Source of the DNA: Leptotrichia hongkongensis
Lineage (GTDB): Bacteria > Fusobacteriota > Fusobacteriia > Fusobacteriales > Leptotrichiaceae
Reading direction: 5' to 3'
NCBI RefSeq assembly: GCF_041538065.1
Contig: NZ_JBGORW010000004.1
Coordinates: 124,001-188,000, forward strand
DNA: 64,000 nucleotides
In this document: positions 42,621-52,596 of the stretch, in pieces
Numbering within the stretch: position 1 is the stretch's first letter
Layout of the letters: every line of letters starts with the position of its first letter
The notes under the pieces: model-generated
The model's input: only the letters and a program-made list of their open reading frames with translations
What the model was told of the DNA's origin: nothing
The model's database searches: none
Made by a program: the position numbers and the translations under genes

Positions 42621-45185
42621 TTATTTTTCTTCTTCGGTTAAATCAGGCTCTTCTGTAATTTTTACTACAGAAGCTATTTTTTCATTATTTCTAACTTTCA
42701 TTATTCGCACACCTGAAGCTGAACGTCCTATTACAGATATATTATTTACGCTTGTTCTAATTAGTGTACCTTCTGAAGTAATAAGCATAATTTCATCATT
42801 TTCCTTGACAATTTTCACATCTACAATTTTTCCAGTTTTTTCATTCAGTTTTGCATTGATAATTCCTTTTCCACCTCTTGACTGGAATCTATATTCAGAA
42901 AGTTTTGTACGTTTTCCATATCCTTCCTCAGTTATTGTAAGAATTCTCATTTCATCATTATTCATTTCTGAATTAATAATTGCAGCACCTACAATTTTGT
43001 CCTTATCTCGAAGAGTAATACCTTTTACTCCGGTTGCCCCAGTTCCCATACTTCTTACATCTTTTTCAGAGAATCTTATGGCAATACCGTTTCTCGTAGC
43101 AACAAAGATTTCATCTTCGCCAGTTCCGCTTGTAAGCCCGATATACATCACTTCATCTTCATCATTTAATCTAATCGCTCGTTTTCCAGCTTTCATAATA
43201 TTACTAAACAATGTCAATTCAGATTTTTTAACGACTCCATTTCGTGTTACGAAGAATAAATTCTTATCCTTTTCAAATTCACGAACTTTTATTATTGTGC
43301 TGACTTTTTCATCATCATCCAGATTTATAATGTTTCCAATCAGTTTTCCACGTGCTTGTTTTCCAGTTTCAGGAATTTCATAAACTTTTATGCTGAATAC
43401 TTTTCCTTTCGTTGTGAAAATAAGCAATGTATCAAGAGTTTTGGCTATGTACATATCTTTTACAACATCGTCTTCTATTGTATTTGTAGCATTTACTCCG
43501 ATTCCACCACGTTTTTGTGAACGGTAAGTGTCAATTGCCACACGTTTTACGTAACCTTTTTCTGTAAGTGTTACAACAACTTCTTCGTCCTTAATTAAGT
43601 CTTCTATGCTGATTTCGGCTCTTGCATTTCTGATTTCAGTTCTACGTTCATCACCAAAATCTTCTTTTAATTTAAGTGCCTCCTCTTTAATTATACCATA
43701 TATTTTTGAATCGTCAGATAAAATTCCAGTTAATTCTTCAATTAATAGCATAAGTTCGTTATATTCCTGATTAATTTTATCTCTTTCAAGTCCAGTAAGC
43801 CTTTGCAATCTCATATCCAGAATTGCTTTTGCCTGAATTTCTGAAAATCCAAATTTTGCAATTAATTCAGTCCGTGCAACATTTGCATCCTTTGAAGCAC
43901 GTATAATTCTAATTACTTCCTCAATATTATCAAGTGCAATTTTGAATCCTTCCAAAATATGAGCCCTATTTTTAGCCTTTTTCAACTCAAATTCAGTTCT
44001 TCTTGTAATTACTTCAAATCTATGTTCCAGATATTTCTGAAGAACCTGCTTCAAATTCAACACTCTTGGTGCATTATCCACAAGTGCAAGCATAATTACA
44101 CCAAATGTATTTTGTAAATCAGTAAATTTATAAAGGCTGTTCAGAATTAATTCACTTTCCTCACCTTTTTTCAGCTCAATTACAATTCTGATACCATCTC
44201 TGTCAGTTTCATCCCGCAAATCAGATATTCCAGTAATTTTCTTCTGTCTTACCAAATCTGCAATTTTTTCAATAAGTCTGGCTTTATTTACCTGATACGG
44301 TAATTCTGTAACAATAATCGACTCTTTTCCAGTTTTTGAAGTTTCAACTTCCACACGTCCTGCAACTCGAAGTTTTCCACGTCCAGTTCTATACGCATCA
44401 TAAATCCCCTGTTTTCCGTTAATTATACCTCCAGTTGGAAAATCTGGACCTTTTATATACGTAATCAGTTCATCAATCGAAATTTCAGGATTATCAATCA
44501 ATGCGACAATTCCATCAACGACCTCTCCTAGATTATGTGGTGGAATATTTGTAGCCATTCCGACAGCAATACCATTTGCTCCATTTAGTAGTAAATTGGG
44601 AAGTTTAGCAGGCAATACAACTGGCTCGTCCAAACTTTCATCAAAGTTTTTACGATAGTCTATTGTATCCTTGTTAATATCCGCAAGCAGCTCTTCAGTA
44701 ATTTTAGCCATTCTAGCTTCTGTATACCGCATTGCCGCCGCTTCATCCCCATCAATCGAACCAAAGTTTCCATGTCCGTCGATAAGTTCGTATCTCATAT
44801 TAAAGTCCTGTGCCATTCTAACCATTGCACCATAAACTGATGAATCTCCATGCGGATGGTATTTCCCCAATACATCCCCGACAATTCTTGCCGATTTCTT
44901 AAACGGAGTCTTATGGCTCATTCCCATTTCACTCATGGAAAACAAAATTCTTCTATGCACAGGCTTTAATCCATCACGCACATCAGGCAACGCACGGCTA
45001 ACAATTACACTCATTGAATAATCCAAATAAGCCGCCTTTATCTCATCCTCAATATAAACATTAGATTCATTTGATAAATCTGTAGCCTTAGGCAACCCCT
45101 CCACAATGATTTCCCTATCATCGTTCTCATCTATTTCTGTTATCTCTTCTTCTCTTTCATCGTCATCTCTAAAATCGTCTGACAT
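42621..45185 (-). CDS. gyrA: DNA gyrase subunit A
   Basis: The enzyme has 854 residues. The catalytic Tyr154 lies in AAAMRYTEARM. The quinolone region is HPHGDSSVYGAMVRMAQ, with Ser115 and Gly119 at E. coli positions 83 and 87. The C-terminal pinwheel has the GyrA-box YRSQKRGGIGVN. The N-terminus carries an acidic extension (about 35 residues). It is separated from gyrB by a restriction-modification pair, though all are in the same direction. Confidence 0.97.
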   Translation of the reverse strand: MSDDFRDDDEREEEITEIDENDDREIIVEGLPKATDLSNESNVYIEDEIKAAYLDYSMSVIVSRALPDVRDGLKPVHRRILFSMSEMGMSHKTPFKKSARIVGDVLGKYHPHGDSSVYGAMVRMAQDFNMRYELIDGHGNFGSIDGDEAAAMRYTEARMAKITEELLADINKDTIDYRKNFDESLDEPVVLPAKLPNLLLNGANGIAVGMATNIPPHNLGEVVDGIVALIDNPEISIDELITYIKGPDFPTGGIINGKQGIYDAYRTGRGKLRVAGRVEVETSKTGKESIIVTELPYQVNKARLIEKIADLVRQKKITGISDLRDETDRDGIRIVIELKKGEESELILNSLYKFTDLQNTFGVIMLALVDNAPRVLNLKQVLQKYLEHRFEVITRRTEFELKKAKNRAHILEGFKIALDNIEEVIRIIRASKDANVARTELIAKFGFSEIQAKAILDMRLQRLTGLERDKINQEYNELMLLIEELTGILSDDSKIYGIIKEEALKLKEDFGDERRTEIRNARAEISIEDLIKDEEVVVTLTEKGYVKRVAIDTYRSQKRGGIGVNATNTIEDDVVKDMYIAKTLDTLLIFTTKGKVFSIKVYEIPETGKQARGKLIGNIINLDDDEKVSTIIKVREFEKDKNLFFVTRNGVVKKSELTLFSNIMKAGKRAIRLNDEDEVMYIGLTSGTGEDEIFVATRNGIAIRFSEKDVRSMGTGATGVKGITLRDKDKIVGAAIINSEMNNDEMRILTITEEGYGKRTKLSEYRFQSRGGKGIINAKLNEKTGKIVDVKIVKENDEIMLITSEGTLIRTSVNNISVIGRSASGVRIMKVRNNEKIASVVKITEEPDLTEEEK

Positions 45186-45213
45186 CCTGCACCTCTTTTT
45201 TTATTTTTTTAAT

Positions 45214-46041
45214 TTATCTACTTATATATATTTTTTTATATAAATCTAATTTTTTTATAAGTTCTTGTTCCATATTTTCATTAAAATATATTACTTTAAT
45301 CCTATAAGGTTTATCTGGCAATAATTCAAATTTATTAACGTCTATCCTATTAAATCTTGTCATATCTTTATTTTTTCCGGCTTTTAAAACTCTATTTTTA
45401 TAATATTTTTCTAATTCACCATTCGGCATACAATCTAATGTTATAACTAAAATATCTAAATTGTCTCTATCATATAAAATTGTTATAAAATACGAAAGAC
45501 ATATCTTCTCATTTACGCTCCCTTTGTTATAAAAAGTTGGTAATGCTGGTGTATATTTTCTTTCTCCCTTATTTTGCACTACTATTTTTCCTTTATAGCT
45601 ATTCTGATTTTTCCCAACGAAAATACTCGTATCAAAATCTTTGATATTATTTTTTTGAACTGTTTTCATATCTATATGAATATAGGCATCTTCAACTTCA
45701 AAAAATAAATCTGAACCAACAGGCGATGAATTTGGCTGTCCTATTCCTTTTCCATTTAATAATGCGTAAACAATCCTTTCGGCACCTACAGCAAAATCAC
45801 TTATTTTTTTTCCTTTTTTATCTTTTTCTTTTCCGTATAAATCCTGCCAATCCTTTTTTATCTTTTCTTTTGTTTTGAATCCAAAAAACATCTCATCTTC
45901 AGCAAATTTCAAAAAATAATAGTACTTATTCAGATATTTTAACTCAAGTTCTTCTATCCACTTCAATTCTTCCATTTCTTTTTCTGATATTTTGTTCTTC
46001 ATATTTAATATTTCCTTTTTCAAAATTTTTTTCATATTCAT
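45214..46041 (-). CDS. type II restriction endonuclease paired with the m5C methyltransferase
   Basis: The gene directly follows and overlaps a DNA methyltransferase gene. A PD-(D/E)xK-type core is visible: GSDLFFEVEDAYIHIDMKTV, with Asp111 and Asp124-x-Lys126. The region before it (GQPNSSPVG) is also distinctive. The frame opens at 46041, giving a 98-bp overlap. AAAGGAAAT before the ATG at 46002 supports a shorter overlap of 59 bp. By recollection it may resemble NgoBV/NlaIV-type enzymes (GGNNCC); this is a guess to test. It is inserted between gyrB and gyrA. Confidence 0.75.
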   Translation of the reverse strand: MNMKKILKKEILNMKNKISEKEMEELKWIEELELKYLNKYYYFLKFAEDEMFFGFKTKEKIKKDWQDLYGKEKDKKGKKISDFAVGAERIVYALLNGKGIGQPNSSPVGSDLFFEVEDAYIHIDMKTVQKNNIKDFDTSIFVGKNQNSYKGKIVVQNKGERKYTPALPTFYNKGSVNEKICLSYFITILYDRDNLDILVITLDCMPNGELEKYYKNRVLKAGKNKDMTRFNRIDVNKFELLPDKPYRIKVIYFNENMEQELIKKLDLYKKIYISR

Positions 46042-47284
46042 CTAATTTTTTTATTATTTCTAAACCAATTTTTTCAGCCAGCAGTACTGGGACAGCATTT
46101 CCTATCTGTCTGTATTGGGAACTTAAATTTCCTGAAAATACGAAACTGTCCGGAAATGTTTGAAGCATTGCACATTCTCTGGCAGATAGCCGTCTTTTCT
46201 TATTGACATGAATTTCAGGAGACGTTGCTGTTATTGTATCGCTAACCCTGTTCCAGTTGGTTATTCGTAAAGATTGTTCAAATTTTATGGGCTTTTCTAT
46301 AAATTCTGTAACAACTTTGTCATATTTATCATCAAACTTTAAAATTTTTTTCAACTTCCACCAGTCACTCGGTTTTGGTATACTTCCAGATTTATTATCT
46401 TTTCTAAACCAGTGTCCTGCCGTATGTTTGTAACCAAAGTAGTTATCTATTTTTTTTGTTGTCCATTCAGATTTGTCACGATAATACCTCAAGTAGTCAC
46501 ATATATCCGCTTGATTAACTTCATGTTTTCTTCCCCAAAATGTATCTTTAACACTTGTGTTTGCAATATGATTATAAATTTTTCTTTTACCAACTTTAAC
46601 AAAGTCATTTAATTTGTCGTTCTGAACATCAATTTCACTTAAAAAGCCTATTGTCTGCTCTACCGTTATATATGGTTTCAAATTTGTTCCTTTTAATTTT
46701 TCATCGAATAACAAATAATTCTCTTCGCCAGGAAATAAATCAGCATGTGTCTTTTTAGGGTAAGGATTTTTTAACCCTAGTCGATTACCCATTATAATAA
46801 CTCTTTCTCTTTGTTGCGGTACACCATAATCTGCAGCATTTAATAATTTTACGTCCACTTTATATCCTAAATCTTCAAAATCTTTTAGAATCATTTTTAT
46901 AACTTCCCCGTTATGTAAGCTAAGGATACCTTTTACATTTTCCGCAATAAAAAATTTAGGTTTTTTATCTTTTATTATTCTCAACATTTCTTTATACAAA
47001 AAATTTCTTTTATCTTCCATTGATCGATTTTTATTTGCGATAGAAAAACCTTGACATGGAAATCCTCCTATTATCAAGTCAACTTCCCCTTTTTTTAGCG
47101 GAATCTCTTTACTTGAAATCATTGTTATATCACCTAAAACTATATGATTTCCAATATTTCTTCTGTATGTTTCAACTGCATCTTTTTCAAAATCATTAGC
47201 CCAAATAACTTCAAATCCAGCTTTTATAATTCCTAAATCCATTCCACCAGCACCTGAAAATAAAGATATAACTTTTTTTTTCAT
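45944..47284 (-). CDS. DNA (cytosine-5) methyltransferase
   Basis: All the main m5C motifs are in order: I, SLFSGAGGMDLG; IV, GGFPCQGFS with catalytic Cys77; VI, FIAENVKGIL; VIII, QQRERVIIMG; X, QIGNAVPVLLAEKIG. The target-recognition region between VIII and IX includes HTAGHWFRKDNKSG. The start at 47284 follows GGGGGAAAG; the longer frame to 47320 is not favoured. It would protect host DNA against the endonuclease encoded by the overlapping downstream gene. It lies 41 bp after gyrB. Confidence 0.95.
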   Translation of the reverse strand: MKKKVISLFSGAGGMDLGIIKAGFEVIWANDFEKDAVETYRRNIGNHIVLGDITMISSKEIPLKKGEVDLIIGGFPCQGFSIANKNRSMEDKRNFLYKEMLRIIKDKKPKFFIAENVKGILSLHNGEVIKMILKDFEDLGYKVDVKLLNAADYGVPQQRERVIIMGNRLGLKNPYPKKTHADLFPGEENYLLFDEKLKGTNLKPYITVEQTIGFLSEIDVQNDKLNDFVKVGKRKIYNHIANTSVKDTFWGRKHEVNQADICDYLRYYRDKSEWTTKKIDNYFGYKHTAGHWFRKDNKSGSIPKPSDWWKLKKILKFDDKYDKVVTEFIEKPIKFEQSLRITNWNRVSDTITATSPEIHVNKKRRLSARECAMLQTFPDSFVFSGNLSSQYRQIGNAVPVLLAEKIGLEIIKKLDEYEKNFEKGNIKYEEQNIRKRNGRIEVDRRT

Positions 47285-47325
47285 CTTTCCCCCATAATTC
47301 CAATATTTCTTAAAATTCATAAATT

Positions 47326-49308
47326 TTATATATCCAAATTCCTTACATAATTTGCATTATCCTCGATAAATTTCCTTCTTGGCTCAACTTTATCCCCCAT
47401 CAGAATATTAAACATCTTATCGGCATAGGAAGCGTCTTCCATTGATACTTTTAACAATGTTCTTACTTCTGGATCAAGTGTTGTTTCCCAAAGCTGTTCC
47501 GGGTTCATTTCTCCTAGCCCTTTATAACGCTGGATTGTGTATTTTCTTCCTTCTCCTTCCAGCACTCTTGTTACTTGTTTCATCTGATCATCTGAATAGG
47601 CGTATCTGATTGCTTTTCCAGCCTGAATTTTATATAAAGGAGGCTGTGCGATGTAGATGTAGCCTTCGTTAATTAATTCTCTCAGATGTCTGTAGAAGAA
47701 AGTTAGCATTAATGTTCTAATGTGAGCTCCGTCAACATCGGCATCTGTCATAATTACGATTTTATGGTATCTTAGTTTTTTTAAGTCCATTTCTTCGCCA
47801 AATCCAGCTCCAAAAGCTGTAATCATTGCTCTAATTTCTGCATTTTCCAGAGCTTTATGCACTCCTGATTTTTCTACGTTTAAGATTTTTCCACGAAGTG
47901 GCAATATTGCCTGAAATCTTCTGTCTCTTCCTTGTTTTGCAGAACCTCCTGCTGAGTTTCCTTCGACTATGAAAATTTCTGATTCAGCTGGGTCTTTTGA
48001 AGAGCAGTCTGCCAGTTTACCAGGCAGTGATCCTACTTCCAATGTATTTTTTCTAAGTACAAGCTCTCTTGCTTTTTTCGCTGCTTCTCTTGCTCTTTTT
48101 GACATTGCCATTTTTTCAATAATTTTTTCAGCTGCCTTTGGATGGTCTTCTAGATAGAATTTCAAGTTGCTTCCAACAATATTTGATACAATCCCTGTAA
48201 CTTCACTATTTCCAAGTTTTGTTTTTGTCTGTCCTTCAAATTGAGGTTCGGGTATTTTTACACTTATTACACAGACAAGACCTTCTCTTACATCTGTTCC
48301 TTGAAATGTCCCATTTTTATCCTTGATTAAGTTCATCTGTTTTGCAATATCATTAATTGTTCTTGTAAGCGCAGTTCTAAATCCGCTGACATGAGTTCCG
48401 CCTTCATGAGTATTTATATTATTTACAAATGAATAAACTGTTTCTCTTTGTGAAGTTGTGTAATTCATCGCAATTTCCACTTCCACAAATTTTGCACCTC
48501 GCTGTTTTATCACCGTGTTTCCATCTTCATCCTCAGTTTCTACTTCCTTAGCTTCCTCAATTTGCATTGTATCAGCCATATAAATCACATCATCAACGAT
48601 TTTTTCCTCATCAATAATTTCATTTAAAAAGTCCTTTATTCCACCTTCAAATAAAAATTCTTCAGCTTTTATATTTTCAGCATTTCTCTCATCAGCCAGT
48701 TCAATTTTTAAGCCTTTGTTCAAATATGCCAATTCCTTTAAACGTGATTCCAGTACAGAATAATCGTAAACTGTTGTTTCGAATATCTCATCATCAGCCT
48801 TAAATCTAATTACAGTTCCGTGTGCATCAGCATCTGCCACGCCAATTTCTTCCACAGGCGAAGTTGGCACACCACGCTGATATGTCTGTCTAAAAATCTT
48901 TCCATCACGTGTTACAGTTGCCTCAAGCCATTCTGACAAAGCATTTACGACAGATACACCAACTCCGTGAAGTCCCCCTGACACTTTATAATTATCATTG
49001 TCAAATTTTCCTCCAGCGTGAAGCACAGTAAGTACAACTTCCAATGTTGATTTCCCAGTTTTATGCATTCCCACAGGGATTCCACGTCCATTGTCAGATA
49101 CCTCAATAATATTCCCTTCAAGTATCTTTACAGTAATTTTATCACAAATTCCAGCAAGTGCTTCGTCTACACTGTTATCTACAATTTCCCATACTAGATG
49201 GTGAAGTCCACGTGCTGAAGTTGATCCGATATACATTCCTGGACGCTTTCTAACTGCTTCCAGCCCTTCCAGAACGGTAATCGCCTCTGCTCCATAATTA
49301 TTATCCAT
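47326..49308 (-). CDS. gyrB: DNA gyrase subunit B
   Basis: The 660 residues have the GHKL ATPase with GLEAVRKRPGMYIGS, WEIVDNSVDEA and DNGRGIPVG. The transducer and Toprim domain follow with VEGNSAGGSAKQGRDR, PLRGKILNVEK and MTDADVDGAHI. The C-terminus ends RRKFIEDNANYVRNLDI. A motif of about 25 residues around TEDEDGNTVIKQRGAKF is a mild insertion. With GyrA it introduces negative supercoils. It follows mnmE by 59 bp. Confidence 0.98.
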   Translation of the reverse strand: MDNNYGAEAITVLEGLEAVRKRPGMYIGSTSARGLHHLVWEIVDNSVDEALAGICDKITVKILEGNIIEVSDNGRGIPVGMHKTGKSTLEVVLTVLHAGGKFDNDNYKVSGGLHGVGVSVVNALSEWLEATVTRDGKIFRQTYQRGVPTSPVEEIGVADADAHGTVIRFKADDEIFETTVYDYSVLESRLKELAYLNKGLKIELADERNAENIKAEEFLFEGGIKDFLNEIIDEEKIVDDVIYMADTMQIEEAKEVETEDEDGNTVIKQRGAKFVEVEIAMNYTTSQRETVYSFVNNINTHEGGTHVSGFRTALTRTINDIAKQMNLIKDKNGTFQGTDVREGLVCVISVKIPEPQFEGQTKTKLGNSEVTGIVSNIVGSNLKFYLEDHPKAAEKIIEKMAMSKRAREAAKKARELVLRKNTLEVGSLPGKLADCSSKDPAESEIFIVEGNSAGGSAKQGRDRRFQAILPLRGKILNVEKSGVHKALENAEIRAMITAFGAGFGEEMDLKKLRYHKIVIMTDADVDGAHIRTLMLTFFYRHLRELINEGYIYIAQPPLYKIQAGKAIRYAYSDDQMKQVTRVLEGEGRKYTIQRYKGLGEMNPEQLWETTLDPEVRTLLKVSMEDASYADKMFNILMGDKVEPRRKFIEDNANYVRNLDI

Positions 49309-49367
49309 TATTTATTTCCTCCATTTTATCCAAAACTTTTCATATTTTTTATAAAATATAATAAAAT

Positions 49368-50735
49368 CTATTTTCCAACACAAAAATTTCCAAATACATG
49401 ATCTAAAATATCTTCGGACGATATTTCTCCAGTAATCTCTGAAAGTGAATCCAGAGCTTCTTTCAAATCTACAGAAATTAAGTCCATAGGAAGTCCCATA
49501 TCTATTGTTTCAAAAATATTTCTTATTGCGTCTTTTGTTTTCTCAAGTGCTGTTTTGTGACGAATATTTGTAATTATCAGTTTTTCTGATGAGTTTTCCA
49601 CATCTTCTTCTACAATATATGAATAGATTTTTTCTTGCATATCTTCAATTCCAATATTGTCTTTTGCCGAAATTTCAACAATATTTTCCAAGTTATACCC
49701 TTCAAGATTAATTTTTTTATTTAAATCAATCTTATTCAATAATACTATAACTTTCTTTTTATTTTCTTTTATCTGATTTATAACTTCTATATCCTCATTT
49801 TCCAGCTCCTTTGAAGCATCCAGTACAAGAAGCACCAAATCAGCCTTTTCAATAAACTGCTTAGACTTTTCTACACCAATATTTTCCACAATGTCATCAG
49901 TTTTTCTAATTCCTGCTGTATCAACCAGAACCAAGGGAATTCCTTTTATATTGATTATTTCCTCAATAACATCTCTCGTAGTCCCAGCAATATGCGTTAC
50001 AATGGCACGCTCTTCATGAAGCAGAGCATTTAGCAATGTCGATTTCCCAACATTTGGTTTTCCCACAATAACTGTCTTTATTCCCTCTTTTATTTTTTTT
50101 CCTGTATTATATGAATCAATTAACCGATTTGCTTCTTCATATACTTTTTCAAGATTATCTCTAAGTTCTACTGGCAACGGATCGTCAATTCCTTCTTCAG
50201 GATAATCCAGCACTACATTTACATGTGCTGTAATATCTAGCAAAGCCTTCTTAAATTCATTAACTTTATCACGCAAGTCCCCTCTTAACTGATCGAGCGA
50301 CAGTGATACGCTCTTTTCTGTTTTTCCCTGAATAATATCCATAACCGCCTCAGCCTGTGACAAGTCTATACGTCCATTCATAAATGCTCGCTTTGTAAAT
50401 TCACCACTTTCAGCATGTCTTGCTCCATTTCTTAACACAAGTTCAAGCACTTTTTCCGAAACAAGTGTTCCACCGTGGCAATTTATTTCCACAATATCTT
50501 CACAGGTATAGCTTTTTGGAGCTTTTAGCCTTACAGCCATTACTTCATCTACTATTTTTTCTCCATCCTTGATAAATCCATAATTTAATTTATAAAAACC
50601 CAAATCAGCATTTGGGTTTTTTTTAATAAATATTTTGTCCAGTATTTCAAATGATTTATCGCCGGATATTCTTATTATGGCAATCCCGCCTTCACCTTTT
50701 GGAGTGGAAATCGCCGCAATTGTATCAAACAACAT
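49368..50735 (-). CDS. mnmE: tRNA uridine-5-carboxymethylaminomethyl GTPase MnmE
   Basis: The N-terminal formyl-THF-binding domain begins DTIAAISTPKGEGGIAIIRISG. The G domain has GKPNVGKSTLLNAL, the GTTRDV switch and DTAGIR, and the NKID motif is in VLLNKIDL. The C-terminus ends FCVGK, the family FC(I/V)GK tail. With MnmG it modifies wobble U34 of several tRNAs. Its place between jag and gyrB is typical near bacterial origins. Confidence 0.97.
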   Translation of the reverse strand: MLFDTIAAISTPKGEGGIAIIRISGDKSFEILDKIFIKKNPNADLGFYKLNYGFIKDGEKIVDEVMAVRLKAPKSYTCEDIVEINCHGGTLVSEKVLELVLRNGARHAESGEFTKRAFMNGRIDLSQAEAVMDIIQGKTEKSVSLSLDQLRGDLRDKVNEFKKALLDITAHVNVVLDYPEEGIDDPLPVELRDNLEKVYEEANRLIDSYNTGKKIKEGIKTVIVGKPNVGKSTLLNALLHEERAIVTHIAGTTRDVIEEIINIKGIPLVLVDTAGIRKTDDIVENIGVEKSKQFIEKADLVLLVLDASKELENEDIEVINQIKENKKKVIVLLNKIDLNKKINLEGYNLENIVEISAKDNIGIEDMQEKIYSYIVEEDVENSSEKLIITNIRHKTALEKTKDAIRNIFETIDMGLPMDLISVDLKEALDSLSEITGEISSEDILDHVFGNFCVGK

Positions 50736-50803
50736 TTTATCCCTCTATTTTCTAAAATCATTTTTCAATTTTATTTTTTACCTATAATTTTAAACACAAT
50801 AGT

Positions 50804-51619
50804 TTAATTTTTTTCATCAAGTTTTCTAATAACTAAATATCTTTTTGGCTCTTCCCCAACACTCTCAGTTTTTAGCCCTTCCATAAATGAAATTTCTTCA
50901 TGAATAATTTTACGTTCACGCGCAGCCATTGGGTTCAGCTTTACAGCATTTCCAGTTGCTAAAACTGCTTTACCTTTTTTTCTTGCCAAATCTCTTAATG
51001 ATTTTTCACGTTTTTCTTTATAATTGTTAGAATCTATAGAAATTTTCAGATTTTTAAATTTTTTAGTTGTACTGATTAAATATTCCAAGTTATTTAAGGC
51101 ACTCCCTTTTTCACCAATTAAAAATCTCATATCTTTTCCATCAAGAATAACTAGATATTTACCATTATTTTCTTTTTTTACATTTATAATCTTTATATCT
51201 AATTTTGCATTTACTATAAATTCCTTGAAAAATCCTCTGATTTTATCTATATTTGTATCATCCTGACTATTTTGAATAACTTTTTCTTCATTTTCAGGGC
51301 TTTCATTTCTATAGTTTTTTCTAATGTTATTTTTTTTAGAATCATAATTATTTTGATTTTTTACATCTTTTTTTTCTTTTTTGGAAATTTTCTCTTCATT
51401 TTGTATTCTTGGTTTTTCTGTTTTTACATCACTTGATTTCAAATCAGATTTTTTAACAATTTCAATTTCATATTCACCTTTTATATTGATAAATAATATT
51501 TTTTTAGGATGTTTCAAAACTTTTACCTGATAAGTTTCATCTTCTTTTAAAGTCAATGAACGGCTTACCATATTTTTAAGTTCTTCCTCATTTTGTGCCT
51601 TTAATACTATCTTTTCCAT
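50804..51619 (-). CDS. jag: Jag/KhpB RNA-binding protein
   Basis: The order is an N-terminal Jag domain (AQNEEELKNMVSRSLTL), a low-complexity Lys/Asn linker (residues 75-125), a KH domain (FLIGEKGSALNNLEYLI) and a C-terminal R3H domain (AARERKIIHEEI). KhpB binds RNA and affects cell division and envelope synthesis in Gram-positives. Three starts are adjacent (GTG 51625, ATG 51622, ATG 51619). AGGAAG lies 8 nt before the last. It overlaps yidC by 32 bp. Confidence 0.93.
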   Translation of the reverse strand: MEKIVLKAQNEEELKNMVSRSLTLKEDETYQVKVLKHPKKILFINIKGEYEIEIVKKSDLKSSDVKTEKPRIQNEEKISKKEKKDVKNQNNYDSKKNNIRKNYRNESPENEEKVIQNSQDDTNIDKIRGFFKEFIVNAKLDIKIINVKKENNGKYLVILDGKDMRFLIGEKGSALNNLEYLISTTKKFKNLKISIDSNNYKEKREKSLRDLARKKGKAVLATGNAVKLNPMAARERKIIHEEISFMEGLKTESVGEEPKRYLVIRKLDEKN

Positions 51620-52358
51620 CATCACTTCTTCCTTTCAAAATGAAATACTGCTGAACTAATGACAAAGCTCCCGAAACTAAGTAATACAAGGTTACCCCTG
51701 ACGGCATATTATAAAATATGAACAGCATCATAAGAGGCATCATATAAAGCATTGTCTGCATCTGCTGATTGCTTTCCTGTCCACTAGTTGCGCTCGTCAT
51801 TATTTTCTGCTGAATATACGTCACTCCTACATTTAAGATTGGTAATAAATTTAAAGCCAAAGGATTTATTATAATAGGCTTTCTCATTAATGGGAAATGT
51901 ATTATTATCTTCCCTAATTTAAATATTTCTGTAAAATTTATAAACATATCAGGTTTTTTTAAATTAAACCACAAAAATTTTGCGTCTGATGGTATTGTAT
52001 TCCCAATAAAAGCCCAATATAGCGCTACAAACACTGGCATCTGAATTAACAATGGCAGACATCCTGCTAATGGATTAGCTCCACTTTCACGATAAAGTTC
52101 TGCTGTTTTTTGTCGATATTCTTCAGGATTATCTTTGTATTTTTCTTTTATTTTTTCAAGTTCAGGCTGTAATTCTCTCATTTTTTTCATTGATTTTTCT
52201 TGTTTTAACGTTAATGGAAAAACTATTATTCTCATTAAAATTGTTATTATAATTATAGCAATCCCATACTTACCTGCTATACCAAATTTTCCTACCATAT
52301 CCGCTATTTTTTCTAAAAGAAAAACGACGGTATTTTCAAGTATTTTTATTCTGAACAT
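51588..52358 (-). CDS. yidC: membrane protein insertase YidC
   Basis: The 256 residues fit the short (Gram-positive-type) form, without the large periplasmic domain of enterobacterial YidC. Key segments are IIVFPLTLKQEKSMKKMRELQPELEKI, GANPLAGCLPLLIQMPVFVALYWAF and the last helices around MPSGVTLYYLVSGALSL. The first segment contains the conserved hydrophilic-groove arginine region. GGAGG lies before the ATG. It is in the rpmH-rnpA-yidD-yidC-jag order common to many bacteria. Confidence 0.96.
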   Translation of the reverse strand: MFRIKILENTVVFLLEKIADMVGKFGIAGKYGIAIIIITILMRIIVFPLTLKQEKSMKKMRELQPELEKIKEKYKDNPEEYRQKTAELYRESGANPLAGCLPLLIQMPVFVALYWAFIGNTIPSDAKFLWFNLKKPDMFINFTEIFKLGKIIIHFPLMRKPIIINPLALNLLPILNVGVTYIQQKIMTSATSGQESNQQMQTMLYMMPLMMLFIFYNMPSGVTLYYLVSGALSLVQQYFILKGRSDDGKDSIKGTK

Positions 52359-52383
52359 TTATTTTTTCCTCCATTATGTTTTT

Positions 52384-52596
52384 TTATTTTAACGGATCAT
52401 AGCCACCTTTGTGAAAAGGATGACATTTTAGTAATCTTTTTATTGTCAGATAACTACCTTTTAATGCTCCATATTTTGTAATTGCCTGTCGTGAATATTC
52501 TGAGCAAGTTGGATAAAATCTGCATCTTCTTCCAAAATATGGTGAAATGCCCTTTTGATAAAATTTTAACAAATATAGCAATATTTTTTTCATCAT
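52384..52596 (-). CDS. yidD: membrane protein insertion efficiency factor YidD
   Basis: This 70-residue protein has an N-terminal amphipathic helix (LLYLLKFYQKGISPYFG) and the invariant CRFYPTCSEYSRQAI and KCHPFHKGGYDP. YidD assists YidC-dependent insertion. The ATG overlaps the rnpA stop by 4 bp. Confidence 0.96.
   Translation of the reverse strand: MMKKILLYLLKFYQKGISPYFGRRCRFYPTCSEYSRQAITKYGALKGSYLTIKRLLKCHPFHKGGYDPLK

Noticed and set aside
42805..43383. 192-codon plus-strand frame inside gyrA
   Set aside because: Antisense shadow of gyrA with no independent support.
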